Shown in pieces: positions 8,971-17,044 of a stretch of 64,000 nt of DNA. The stretch covers positions 1-64,000 of the forward strand of contig JAFLBK010000002.1 of NCBI GenBank assembly GCA_017303335.1, in the 5' to 3' direction. The stretch's first letter is position 1; each line of letters opens with the position of its first letter. Made by a program: the position numbers and the translations under genes. The notes under the pieces were generated by a model, which worked only from the letters and a program-made list of their open reading frames with translations, made no database searches and was not told the DNA's origin. This stretch comes from Chitinophagales bacterium (GTDB lineage Bacteria > Bacteroidota > Bacteroidia > Chitinophagales > Chitinophagaceae).

Positions 8971-10120
8971 ATGACTATCTCCAATTCCAGAATCCGGTCC
9001 ATAGATATCCTGCGTGGCGCCGCCATGGTGTTAATGGCACTTGACCATGTAAGAGTATATTCAGGTGTGCCTGGCTTCTCTGCAGAAACAGGTGCTTTTC
9101 TCACCCGGTGGGAGACCCATTTTTGTGCCCCGGGCTTTGCTTTTCTGGCCGGAACAGCCATTTTTTTGCATCAAAAAAAGTTGAACAATATCCAACGGCT
9201 TTCCAGGTTCCTGATTACACGGGGCTTACTCCTCGTCATCCTGGAAATTACCCTGATTCGCTTTTGCTGGACATTTAATTTTGATTACAGTAAATTCTTT
9301 TTAGCAGGAGTTATATGGATGTTGGGTTGGTGTCTGGTGTCTGGTGTTAATGGCATTGCTGGTAAGATTAAAACCGGTTATTGCAGGACTTACCGGTATT
9401 GTCATCATCGCAGCACAGCAGGCCTTTAAAGCTATTCCGGAAATGTTGCCGGAAACTATCCGACCATCATTTGGCAGGTTTTGGGAGTTCATATATCCTT
9501 CCGGACTTCAGGGACCGGAGGGGGTTACTATATTATATGTGATCGTTCCCTGGATCGGTGTGATGGCTGCAGGCTACGGATTTGGTCTCATTTTTTCAAT
9601 GGATGAAAAGAGGCGCAGGAAAATCTGTCTGATGACCGGTCTGGCAATGACGGCGGCCTTTTTGATTGCCGGCAGCCACCTTGTTTACAGGAACAGCTCA
9701 GCAGAAAATGTTTCCCCTTTCTGGATGCAATTGCTGAACCAGAACAAATACCCGGCATCACAGTTGTTCCTGTTAATGACGTTGGGCCCGCTGTTAGCTC
9801 TTGTTCCGCTGGCAGAAAGAACGAAGGGGCGGCTGGCAAAAGGACTGGATGTATTCGGAAAAGTCCCCTTATTTTTTTACCTCTTACATATTCCGCTCAT
9901 TCATCTATCTGCACTGCTTGTAAACATGATTAACTACGGTAAAAGTTTATCAGGCTTTTATGACACTGCGCCTTATTGTTATCTGCCCGATGAATATAAA
10001 TGGAGCCTGCCGCTTGTGTACCTTGTATTTATTGTAAATATCGCCCTGTTGTTTCTGGCATGCAGATGGTACCTGAAAATAAATGCCACACATCCGGCCG
10101 GATGGCTTCGGTATATTTAA
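8971..10120 (+). pseudogene. DUF1624/heparan-acetyltransferase-like membrane protein, frameshifted
   Basis: The gene would encode a roughly 380-residue multi-pass protein of the DUF1624 (heparan-alpha-glucosaminide N-acetyltransferase-like) family: the N-terminal hallmark RIRSIDILRGAAMVLMALDHVR is intact. At 9331-9344 the 7-bp unit tgtctgg occurs twice in tandem and shifts the frame by +1. Removing one copy rejoins the two frames as ...WMLGWCLVLMALLVRLKPVIAG... without a gap, through to the stop at 10118-10120. Transmembrane helices continue in both halves. The family transfers acetyl groups across the membrane to sugar amines; the present allele should be off unless slippage restores it. Confidence 0.85.
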
Positions 10121-10320
10121 TTTGCGATGATAAGACTATACCCCGTTATATCTGACAATCAACAGAGGAATTAAACTTGCATAAAGCAGGTTTTGAGGAA
10201 ATTCATTATGAACATCACGGGCTATGGTGGCTTACTCAGCCACAATTACATGGAAAACGGTTACAGACTTATCAGCATGGACATGGGTATAGGAATTGGC
10301 AGACACATTTTGCCCCTCAA

Positions 10321-10683
10321 TTATGTCTTTTTGTGAATTTGGATACTTTTCCTCCAGTGCATAATCGTAGATGATAAAATATTACCATCTCCAGGAGCAA
10401 TAAAGTTTGTAGTATAAGAAGATTGGCTATCACTGTCAACTATGGTCAGTTCGTGTCTTCCTATTAGTATAAAGCAGTTAAGATCTACTTTCTTTTTATC
10501 TAATGTGTTACTTACTTTCCCTGAGAAAAGGATGACATCATCCAGAATAACTTTCAAATTAACGTAGCTTTTGAACTGGCTGTTGTTTTGAATTGAAATC
10601 CTTGTCGTGTTTTGCAACGATCCACAACAAATAAGAGTTGCGAAGGTCAACGTTGTAATAAAAAACCTGTTCATAAGAAGCAT
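10321..10683 (-). CDS. Small hypothetical lipoprotein
   Basis: 120 residues with a likely signal peptide (MLLMNRFFITTLTFATLICCGS; lipobox L-I-C-C or I-C-C-G). The mature part is mostly beta-strand in character (TRISIQNNSQFKSYVNLKVILDDVILFSGKVSNTL). I do not recognise the family. It runs convergent to the broken acyltransferase gene and is isolated. The 200-bp gap before it (10121-10320) contains only short open frames rich in His and Gln that do not look coding. Confidence 0.55.
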   Translation of the reverse strand: MLLMNRFFITTLTFATLICCGSLQNTTRISIQNNSQFKSYVNLKVILDDVILFSGKVSNTLDKKKVDLNCFILIGRHELTIVDSDSQSSYTTNFIAPGDGNILSSTIMHWRKSIQIHKKT

Positions 10684-10888
10684 CTTAGTACGAATATTAA
10701 TTTACTATAATGAGGATGTCCGGTTGGCGGAAAATGAATTACTTAAGGCCTTGACTTTTTACCAGAAAAGTAAAATTATGGCCTCTGTGTTACGCCAATT
10801 CGCCAGGGTGAACATTTCTTATCAGGCCAATAGCAGGTATTGGGTGCAACCTTGTCTGCGCTTAGTTTTGGTTATTCTCAATATGAAC

Positions 10889-11722
10889 CTAAATATTCAC
10901 CCCTTTCAAAAGATCAAGTTTCTTAATAGGATCAAGTGTTAGTGGAATTTTTATAGCCTTGCTTTTTTGAATATAGCTTCCCGAATTAAAAGAAATGTCC
11001 TCATTGAAAGCGGCTTCCCATAACAGATCAGCTCCGTAGGATGGACTTTTATATATCAGTTTTACATATAGTTTCATCCATCCGGGCATGCCTTTTCCGG
11101 TAGATAGTTTTGTCTTATTCCCTCCGGGTGAAACAAAAAGATATTTTACTTTACTTTGCCCATTGTCCTCTGTTGAATCTTTCATAATAAGATACTGGGC
11201 TAATTTGGAATACATGTAGGGCCCGAAAAGTTTTCTGAATTTTTTGGGATTAATTAATTCAGGGATGTCAAGCTTCCTGATATAGTGTATCCCATCCGTG
11301 GAGGTATTCACTATAAGAGGGGTCTCGCTTTTTGCCAATGCCGGTCTCAGGTGTGAGGCCAGCAGAAAGGGGGCCAGTGTATTAACCTCATAGTGCATTT
11401 CATTACCTTGGGCAGAGAATGCAGGTTTTTCAAGAAGAACCCCGGCATTATTAAAAAGTACATCAACCTTGGGCCAGCGGTTTATAATTTCCTGGGCGAC
11501 GGCCTTTATTTCGATTTGTACGGAAAGATCAGCAAAAAAGTAATCAAGTTTCTCATACCGCGATAAGCCCGGTTCAGCGTCTAATAGCTCGGATTTCCTT
11601 GCGGCATTACGAAGGATGAGCCCAACATGCCTCCCTTCTTTCAGCAGCTTTTTTACAAGTTTCAGACCAATACCTGAACCTCCACCCGTTACTATTGTCC
11701 ATTCTTTTTTCATTGATCTCAT
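10889..11722 (-). CDS. Short-chain dehydrogenase/reductase (SDR)
   Basis: 277 residues of the NAD(P)-dependent SDR superfamily. The Rossmann glycine motif T-G-G-G-S-G-I-G (about residues 12-19), the NNAGV motif (about 92-96), a serine-region NTSTDG and the catalytic Y-M-Y-S-K are all present, as in retinol-dehydrogenase/WW-domain-oxidoreductase-like 'light' SDRs. Two in-frame ATGs (11722 and 11713) are possible. There is no palindrome upstream, and the only neighbour on the strand is a broken SnoaL-like gene. The substrate is not predictable. Confidence 0.85.
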   Translation of the reverse strand: MRSMKKEWTIVTGGGSGIGLKLVKKLLKEGRHVGLILRNAARKSELLDAEPGLSRYEKLDYFFADLSVQIEIKAVAQEIINRWPKVDVLFNNAGVLLEKPAFSAQGNEMHYEVNTLAPFLLASHLRPALAKSETPLIVNTSTDGIHYIRKLDIPELINPKKFRKLFGPYMYSKLAQYLIMKDSTEDNGQSKVKYLFVSPGGNKTKLSTGKGMPGWMKLYVKLIYKSPSYGADLLWEAAFNEDISFNSGSYIQKSKAIKIPLTLDPIKKLDLLKGVNI

Positions 11723-11792
11723 ATTTTATTACTTAATAAGTGTGGTTAGATCTGCCCTAAACACTTCTGCAGATTCAAACTGTTTTCAGTAG

Positions 11793-12247
11793 TTAATTTT
11801 TCATTTGGTTCATAGTGGACAATTCATTTGTCAGTACCCATTCTTCAGCAAGTTTCCCATCCTTACATCTAATAATGGTTATTCCAGTTGCTTTGGCTCT
11901 TGAAACTAAATCGCTCCAACTACCTGCATATCTCGCTGTCACCAGGTCGGTTTCTACCAGTAAAAGGTTTATATCCATTTTCAAATTCCTGAGACTTTTA
12001 ATCAGGTTACCTACAGACTTGTATCTTACTCCAGGTTGATATCCTTTTCCTGAGTATGACCTGTAAATACAGGAAAAGGGTGATCCTTATATAATTTAAG
12101 TTTGCCGTTTTGCAGAACTTTAATCGCCAGGGTATTTACAAGTTCTTTCTTCCTCTCAATTAGCGCCGAATTTAGTTGAGCATGTTCTTCACCCCCTGCA
12201 ATTATGAATAGGATGAAGAAAGCATTATAATGGTAGCAGATTCTCAT
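11793..12247 (-). pseudogene. SnoaL-like (NTF2-fold) protein, frameshifted
   Basis: Two minus-strand frames together resemble a SnoaL-like/ester-cyclase protein: the first (12247-12026) has the N-terminal helix region (LNSALIERKKELVNTL...VLQNGKLKLY) and the second has the C-terminal sheet (LVTARYAGSW...GITIIRCKDGKLAEEWVLTN). The second frame stays open upstream across 12030-12040, so the frames overlap, and a frameshift between about 12040 and 12080 separates them. The N-terminal half is diverged. I infer a decayed small enzyme or binding protein of NTF2 fold. Confidence 0.5.
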
Positions 12248-12468
12248 TGATTTTGCATTGAAACAAAATTAAACAATAAACACAGGGTAAATTAAATTCA
12301 ATCCTAATTCCTGACGAAAGGATTTCATCAATTATAAGCCCCCGATTAGAAACTAAATTCGCAATTTTATTTTTCCTCTTTTTTATGATGAATTGGCCAT
12401 TAATATAAATTGATGCATTACCATTTCGGGAAATCCTTGGCCATTTAAAAAAGTAAACACAACAATCA

Positions 12469-13749
12469 ATGCGACACACAAAAACCGGTTTGTTTATACA
12501 GTTTCTTGTTTTGAATCTCTTTTTTAATACTTACGGGCAAACACAAGGCAGTGGAAAGACGTATTTAGTTATTAACGGAATTTGGTTTACAGGCAACGGC
12601 TTTGTAAAGCAGACTTTTTATTGTTCAAATGGGATACTTGCTGCTAAAAAGCCAAATCGTGTTGACAGTATAATTGATCTCGCCGGTAAGTATGTGATAC
12701 CCCCGTTTGGCGAAGCGCATAACCATAATGTAGAATGGTATGGCGAGGAACGCTTCTATAAACTACGGGACCGGTATCTGAAAGACGGCATCTTTTATGT
12801 AAAGAATCCTAATAACCTGCCGAAAGTACCGGGGCAATTAGCAGGCAGAATTAATACTCCCCAAAGTATTGATGTGAGTTTTTCAAACGGGAGTATAACA
12901 GCACCACAGGGCCACCCTTTAGGGCTCGTAAAAAGAAATATTGACAGGGAGGTTTGGACAATAGCAGACGGCGAGGGCGGTTTTTATTATTCAGTCGATA
13001 ATCTGAAAGAGTTTTATACCAAATGGGAAACGCTGAAAAAAACAAAGCCCGGCTTTATCAAGCTATATCTCTTATACTCAGAGGAGTATGCAAAACGAAG
13101 AACAGACAGCAATTTCTTTGCATGGAAAGGATTAAATCCTGCAATGCTGAAAACAATGATTGAAAAGATCCATAAAGACGGGTACCGTGTTGCTGTACAT
13201 GTGGAAACATCAGCCGATTTCCATACGGCATTGCTTGCCGGTGCAGATGAAATCAATCATACACCCGGTTTCCGTGCAAAAGAAGATTATGGCTTCGAAA
13301 ACTATAAAATAGCAGAAGCTGATGCAAAACTGGCAGCAAGAAAAAAAATAGCAGTAGTTACCACCATGGGAACAGCTATTGATAACATCTTTAAAACAAT
13401 TGACAGCCTTCCGTATAAGGCCACCGAAAAAGAAATGATTATTCACAATCTCCTGGTTTTACACAAAAATAAAGTGAGACTGGCCATTGGTTCAGATGCA
13501 TATGGGCAAACGGCCCGGTTCGAAATTGACCATCTGAAAAAACTTGGAATATTTGACAACCTGACTTTATTGAAAATGTGGTGTGAAACCACGGCGCAAA
13601 CAATTTTCCCCGGCAGAAAAATTGGATACCTGAAAGAAGGATATGAAGCCAGTTTTCTTGTGTTGGAGGGAAACCCGGTTGAGGATTTCAAATATACTGA
13701 ACGGATAATGATGAGGGTTAAGTCCGGATTAATAATGAGAAATTTATGA
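12469..13749 (+). CDS. Secreted amidohydrolase-family protein
   Basis: 426 residues beginning with a signal peptide ending near GQTQGSGKT. The metal-dependent hydrolase core shows the beta-1 motif as H-N-H-N (about residues 84-87, in place of HxH), HVET and a second histidine in DEINHTPG, and a catalytic-type aspartate in IGSDAYGQT. The C-terminal small beta-domain (GYLKEGYEASFLVLEGNPVEDF) is typical of imidazolonepropionase/prolidase-like amidohydrolases. A second, more canonical member is encoded at 30970-32349. It is probably periplasmic; the substrate is unknown. Confidence 0.85.
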   Translation: MRHTKTGLFIQFLVLNLFFNTYGQTQGSGKTYLVINGIWFTGNGFVKQTFYCSNGILAAKKPNRVDSIIDLAGKYVIPPFGEAHNHNVEWYGEERFYKLRDRYLKDGIFYVKNPNNLPKVPGQLAGRINTPQSIDVSFSNGSITAPQGHPLGLVKRNIDREVWTIADGEGGFYYSVDNLKEFYTKWETLKKTKPGFIKLYLLYSEEYAKRRTDSNFFAWKGLNPAMLKTMIEKIHKDGYRVAVHVETSADFHTALLAGADEINHTPGFRAKEDYGFENYKIAEADAKLAARKKIAVVTTMGTAIDNIFKTIDSLPYKATEKEMIIHNLLVLHKNKVRLAIGSDAYGQTARFEIDHLKKLGIFDNLTLLKMWCETTAQTIFPGRKIGYLKEGYEASFLVLEGNPVEDFKYTERIMMRVKSGLIMRNL

Positions 13750-13850
13750 TCTGGAAAGATGTATAGTCTTTGGGGTTAGTAACGAGAACAAGATTTGTAA
13801 ATAATCCTTCACAGATTTGAGACGTAATGGGGAAAGGATAATACCTGAGT

Positions 13851-13869
13851 TGACAAACGCATTTCATCA
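13851..13869. promoter_or_regulatory. 19-bp palindrome TGACAAACGCATTTCATCA
   Basis: Copy 6 of the palindrome, 61 bp upstream of the TlpA gene at 13931, the shortest spacing seen. It probably controls both tandem TlpA genes as they were before the transposon inserted. Confidence 0.7.
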
Positions 13870-13930
13870 TTATTTTATGTTTCAGTACTCCTTCAATTAG
13901 ATATTACGAATACATTCGTATAAAAAATTT

Positions 13931-15025
13931 ATGAAGATACTGTTCTGTTACTTCCTCCTATTTGTAAATTGTATAGTGCTGTCATACGGGCAAAAAGCGA
14001 AGAAGTATAAAATAGCCGGTAAGATAGAAAATGCCGCCAACGTCTTTATCTACTTAAAACCTGGTTACGGACCAAATTATGGTGAAACTGATTCAATATG
14101 GTCAAAGGATGGAAGTTTTAGTTTTAATGGTGAAGTAAGAGAGCCGGTTTTGAAAAGTCTCTATATACAGGGGCAAAGACTGGGGGTAGCTTTTGTACTT
14201 GAGCCGGGGGAAATAAAGATCAAAGGAATCAGTACCGACATGAACAATGCGGAAGTGAAGGGCGGAAAGGAAAATGATATTTATAATATATTCAGGGAGG
14301 CAGGCAAGGAAGCCCGGAGAGAATATACAGCCATCACGGCAGCTTTGAAACAATACCGGGAGGCAGGTGATTCTGCCCGCTATAAAGAATACAATGAGAA
14401 ATGGATGAACTGGGGAGAAAAACAGAAAGCCATTCACGAGGCGTTTGTAAAGAAATATCCCGGGAGTTTTGCATCACTGGCAGTTTGCCGTTCCCTATTT
14501 GGGGAACCGGAATTTGTTGGCAAATTGCTTCGCTGCCTGGATAAATCTCTCCATGAAAATCGTATTTATAAGGAAGTCAAATACAGGACCGATGTGGAAA
14601 TGCGGATCGGGCTGAATAAGCCGGCCCCGGATTTTAGCCAACCACTACCGGATGGGTCACTTTTTAAACTGTCTTCATTAAAAGGGAAATATGTATTGCT
14701 GGATTTCTGGGCAAGTTGGTGTGTCCCCTGCAGAAAGCAGAGCCCGGAAATGGTGAACTTGTACTGGCAATTCTCAAATAAGGGATTTGAAATGGTAAGC
14801 ATTTCACTGGACAGTGAAAATGCTAAATGGCTGGAAGCTGTCCAAAAAGACAAATATACCTGGATCAATGTTTCTGACCTGAAAGGTTATAATTGCGAGG
14901 CCGCCTCATTATACGGAGTCTCCACTATCCCGAGAAATTTCCTATTGGACAAAGAAGGAAAAATAATTGCGATGGATCTTTCAATAGGGGGGGTGACAGA
15001 AAAGCTAAATGAATTAATTAAGTAA
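13931..15025 (+). CDS. TlpA-family thiol-disulfide protein with DUF4369 domain
   Basis: 364 residues: signal peptide (1-20), a DUF4369-type beta domain (about 25-115, YKIAGKIENAANVFIYLKPG...), a charged helical linker, and a C-terminal AhpC/TSA-Redoxin thioredoxin domain with the active site W-C-V-P-C (CVPC 264-267) and the cis-proline region VSTIPRNFLLD. Such proteins reduce or isomerise disulfides in the periplasm. It is the first of a tandem pair: the second (18810-19985) shares the EWL.A.QKD, W-I and LLDKEGKI blocks. The two were nine bases apart until a transposon landed between them. Confidence 0.9.
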   Translation: MKILFCYFLLFVNCIVLSYGQKAKKYKIAGKIENAANVFIYLKPGYGPNYGETDSIWSKDGSFSFNGEVREPVLKSLYIQGQRLGVAFVLEPGEIKIKGISTDMNNAEVKGGKENDIYNIFREAGKEARREYTAITAALKQYREAGDSARYKEYNEKWMNWGEKQKAIHEAFVKKYPGSFASLAVCRSLFGEPEFVGKLLRCLDKSLHENRIYKEVKYRTDVEMRIGLNKPAPDFSQPLPDGSLFKLSSLKGKYVLLDFWASWCVPCRKQSPEMVNLYWQFSNKGFEMVSISLDSENAKWLEAVQKDKYTWINVSDLKGYNCEAASLYGVSTIPRNFLLDKEGKIIAMDLSIGGVTEKLNELIK

Positions 15026-15031
15026 GTATTG
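15024..15031. repeat. 8-bp target-site duplication (left), AAGTATTG
   Basis: The bases aagtattg directly precede the left inverted repeat and are repeated directly after the right one (18800-18807). This shows that the element arrived by transposition and that its ends are intact. The left copy overlaps the TAA stop of the TlpA gene by two bases, so that gene survives. Confidence 0.9.
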
Positions 15032-15083
15032 GGTAGTGTCCTAATTTGAAGTGTTTGATTATCAATGCTTGACCGAAAAAGCA
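15032..15083 (+). repeat. Left terminal inverted repeat (IRL)
   Basis: Begins ggtagtgtcctaattt and ends in aatgcttgaccgaaaaagca. It pairs with the right repeat at 18748-18799 with four mismatches in 52 positions. The inner part contains the cgGTCAAGCAT/ATGCTTGACcg box that also occurs inside the element, upstream of the transposase. Confidence 0.9.
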
Positions 15084-15125
15084 AAGGATAAACCCTATAT
15101 TTGCTGTAACTAATTTCTAAAAGTT

Positions 15126-15362
15126 ATGGCAAAGAGAAAAAGGCTACCAGCCGACACCAACCAAAAAGCCAAAGCAATAGTTGACCTTGTTACGGATCAG
15201 CCTAAACCAACCCCATCTGATGAAATAAGGGCTGCTGCCGCAGCATTAGGAAGGGCTGGAGGGCTTAAAGGTGGGCCAGCCAGAGCAAAGGCTTTATCCT
15301 CAAAAAGACGTTCTGAAATCGCTAAGAAAGCTGCGGCGGCAAGGTGGAACAGAAAGGATTAA
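15126..15362 (+). CDS. Small basic Ala/Lys-rich protein (cargo)
   Basis: 78 residues, strongly basic, with a C-terminal block A-L-G-R-A-G-G-L-K-G-G-P-A-R-A then LSSKRRSEIAKKAAAARW. Short proteins with this GGLKGG...R-SEIAKKAA-ARW pattern are common next to transposons and in histone H1/plasmid-like contexts. A nucleic-acid-binding role is plausible but not shown. The gene lies 42 bp inside the left inverted repeat and abuts the stop of the convergent SecB-like gene. ATG 15126 is the only reasonable start. Confidence 0.7.
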   Translation: MAKRKRLPADTNQKAKAIVDLVTDQPKPTPSDEIRAAAAALGRAGGLKGGPARAKALSSKRRSEIAKKAAAARWNRKD

Positions 15363-15812
15363 CTACGGCTTTAATATTACATCGCCTTTTACAAGGTCTT
15401 GTACGTTTACAAGTGGTACAAAAAACTTACTATAAATAGGATGCTTTTCTATCTTCCCTAATAAATATCCTCTGGTAGAACCAATAGTCAACATTGCCAA
15501 ATGCGTCGCAAAATCTTTTGGCAATGTCACAGTTTTTTCTTCTGGATTAAAAATCTTTTCCCAAGATTCTTTGATTATTTCAAAATGACAACTAACTTCT
15601 ACAATAATAAATGCTGAAGTAGAATTTTGTAAAAAATCAATTTTTGTGTACACTCCAATCATTCTAGCTTCATCATTCTTTACAATCTTTAAGGTTGTAT
15701 TTACTCTTAATTCCTCATTATCCTTAAATTGAGCGTCAATTAATGCAAATTGTTCAGCAGTCAAACCTCTAAACAAAAAACTTATACTTGTATTTACGTT
15801 TTCATTAGCCAT
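15363..15812 (-). CDS. SecB-like chaperone candidate of a TAC operon
   Basis: 149 residues, third gene of a minus-strand operon. It starts two bases after the stop of the XRE gene, so translation is probably coupled. The four-strand-then-helix pattern (RVNTTLKIVKN..., IGVYTKIDFLQNSTSAFIIVEVSCHFEI, then FATHLAMLTIGSTRGYLLGKIE...FFVPLVNVQDLV) matches the shape and length of SecB and of the solitary SecB-like proteins attached to toxin-antitoxin pairs, whose C-terminal helix and L-P-x-[IV]-N motif it approximates (VPLVN). In TAC systems the chaperone folds the antitoxin. Assignment is by pattern and gene order, not by search. Confidence 0.55.
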   Translation of the reverse strand: MANENVNTSISFLFRGLTAEQFALIDAQFKDNEELRVNTTLKIVKNDEARMIGVYTKIDFLQNSTSAFIIVEVSCHFEIIKESWEKIFNPEEKTVTLPKDFATHLAMLTIGSTRGYLLGKIEKHPIYSKFFVPLVNVQDLVKGDVILKP

Positions 15813-15813
15813 A

Positions 15814-16329
15814 TTATGCCCGTATAGCTGGTGGAATATTTTCTAAATTTTTAATTTTATCAACAATAACTTCTTTCCACTTTGTTACTGTTACAACTTC
15901 GCTCGTTGAAGCATTTTTTTCTTTCATTGTATTATCAATGAAATCCTGCCAAATTAATTTATCTAATCTACCTTCAAATTTTATTGGTTCATATACAATA
16001 GTAGATTTATTTTGGTATGAAGATGCGTCTGAATAAATAGTAGAACTATATTCATAATCTGGGAATGTAATTAACTCAAACCCCAGTGCATCGGATAGTT
16101 TCCCTATTGTTTCTAAAGTTAAATTTTCTTGCCCTTTTACAATTTTACTTACCTGTTGTGGAGAAATGTCTAGGGTTCTAGCCAATTCTGCTTGGCTCAA
16201 GTCTTCCCGCTCATCAATTTTTGCTAAAATACGTCTGGCTATATGACTTGAATACATAAGCCATTTTTTGTTTTTAATCCTAAATCTAGCACCTTGAATC
16301 CAATTACTTTTTTTCTCTGGCTTTTTCAT
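15814..16329 (-). CDS. XRE-family HTH antitoxin candidate
   Basis: 171 residues. Residues about 44-83 are a classical Cro/C1 helix-turn-helix (LSQAELARTLDISPQQVSKIVKG...LTLETIGKLSDALG). It is followed by a ~85-residue extension without recognisable fold that ends ENIPPAIRA. HigA-type antitoxins of TAC systems have exactly such an XRE domain plus a C-terminal chaperone-addiction tail. The gene is second in the operon, 14 bp after the putative toxin gene and immediately before the SecB-like gene, the order known from HigB-HigA-SecB TA. It is probably also the autorepressor. Confidence 0.7.
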   Translation of the reverse strand: MKKPEKKSNWIQGARFRIKNKKWLMYSSHIARRILAKIDEREDLSQAELARTLDISPQQVSKIVKGQENLTLETIGKLSDALGFELITFPDYEYSSTIYSDASSYQNKSTIVYEPIKFEGRLDKLIWQDFIDNTMKEKNASTSEVVTVTKWKEVIVDKIKNLENIPPAIRA

Positions 16330-16343
16330 AATAAACCTTTTTA

Positions 16344-16895
16344 TTAATAAAGACCTTCTTTGGTGTGAATAAACTCAGCCTTTAAATAATTCGCAACTCT
16401 TTTCATCCTTTTTATTTCATCTTTTATGTGATTTCGTTCCAACTCAAAAGAAATTTTTATTGCCCCTCCAGTAATTAAAATTGTCCCATCTTCCAATTCA
16501 ACACCATACAATCGTAAAAACTTTGGATAGCTGTCTATTTTCCCCTTTTTGAATTTTCTTTGGCTTCCTTTGAATATTAATTCGCTATCCCTAAAATCTT
16601 CAAAAATATCTTCAATTTCTACTCCATCACACTCATCATGTCTGTCTTCAATGCAAATCAATTTTTCTTGTAAGTATGTAATTTCTTCAAGTACTAATTG
16701 TATTGCTTTGTCTATGTTTATTCCGTTCCAATAGGGGCTAGTAAGGTCAGCTTTATGCTCAATAAAAAAGTTCTTTAAATATTCAGTGTCAGTCCATTTA
16801 TCAAAAAGAACAGTGAAAAGATCATCGCCATTATCCTGCTCATACACAGGACACCAAAACTTATCAGTACTACCAAAGATAGGAACAAATTCCAT
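16344..16895 (-). CDS. Putative toxin, first gene of the TAC-like operon
   Basis: 183 residues; family not firmly recognised. The N-terminal ~110 residues are acidic and helical. The C-terminal ~65 residues run as strand-strand-helix (YPKFLRLYGVELEDGTILITGG..., then IKDEIKRMKRVANYLKAEF), which is reminiscent of the core of RelE/HigB toxins, where a 'R-x-[LY]-x-G...I-[LF]-L-x-G' hairpin precedes a basic helix. No signal peptide or membrane segment is seen. It is the promoter-proximal gene facing the divergent transposase gene, 149 bp away. The toxin assignment depends on gene order and this weak fold resemblance. Confidence 0.5.
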   Translation of the reverse strand: MEFVPIFGSTDKFWCPVYEQDNGDDLFTVLFDKWTDTEYLKNFFIEHKADLTSPYWNGINIDKAIQLVLEEITYLQEKLICIEDRHDECDGVEIEDIFEDFRDSELIFKGSQRKFKKGKIDSYPKFLRLYGVELEDGTILITGGAIKISFELERNHIKDEIKRMKRVANYLKAEFIHTKEGLY

Positions 16896-17003
16896 ATTGT
16901 CAACCTATAAGTTGATAATTTAAAAATATTTAATACCTTTGCGGACTTTTTTAAAATAGGTAGGCAATAAAGCTAAAATAATAAAAAAAATGAAAATGTG
17001 ATA

Positions 17004-17027
17004 ATATGCTTGTACGGTCAAGCATAT
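17004..17027. promoter_or_regulatory. Internal palindrome resembling the transposon end
   Basis: A 24-bp site with 9-bp arms atatgcttg and caagcatat around tacggt. Its segment at 17006-17025 matches 18747-18766 at the right end of the element in 17 of 20 positions (atgcttnnncggtcaagcat). It lies 18 bp before the transposase ATG and between the divergent TAC and transposase genes. It is a candidate binding site for the transposase, giving autoregulation, or for the XRE protein. Confidence 0.6.
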
Positions 17028-17044
17028 TTCCTTATCTTTATCTT

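Noticed and set aside
10177..10374. Short plus-strand gene after the DUF1624 pseudogene
   Set aside because: Starts at TTG, is extremely rich in His, Gln and Trp and overlaps the tail of a convergent lipoprotein gene; a second frame there gives 42 residues of no known type.
10607..10942. Plus-strand gene of 111 codons with helical repeats
   Set aside because: It starts inside the divergent lipoprotein gene and runs into the SDR gene antisense; a TPR-like stretch in the middle could be a remnant, but support is too weak.
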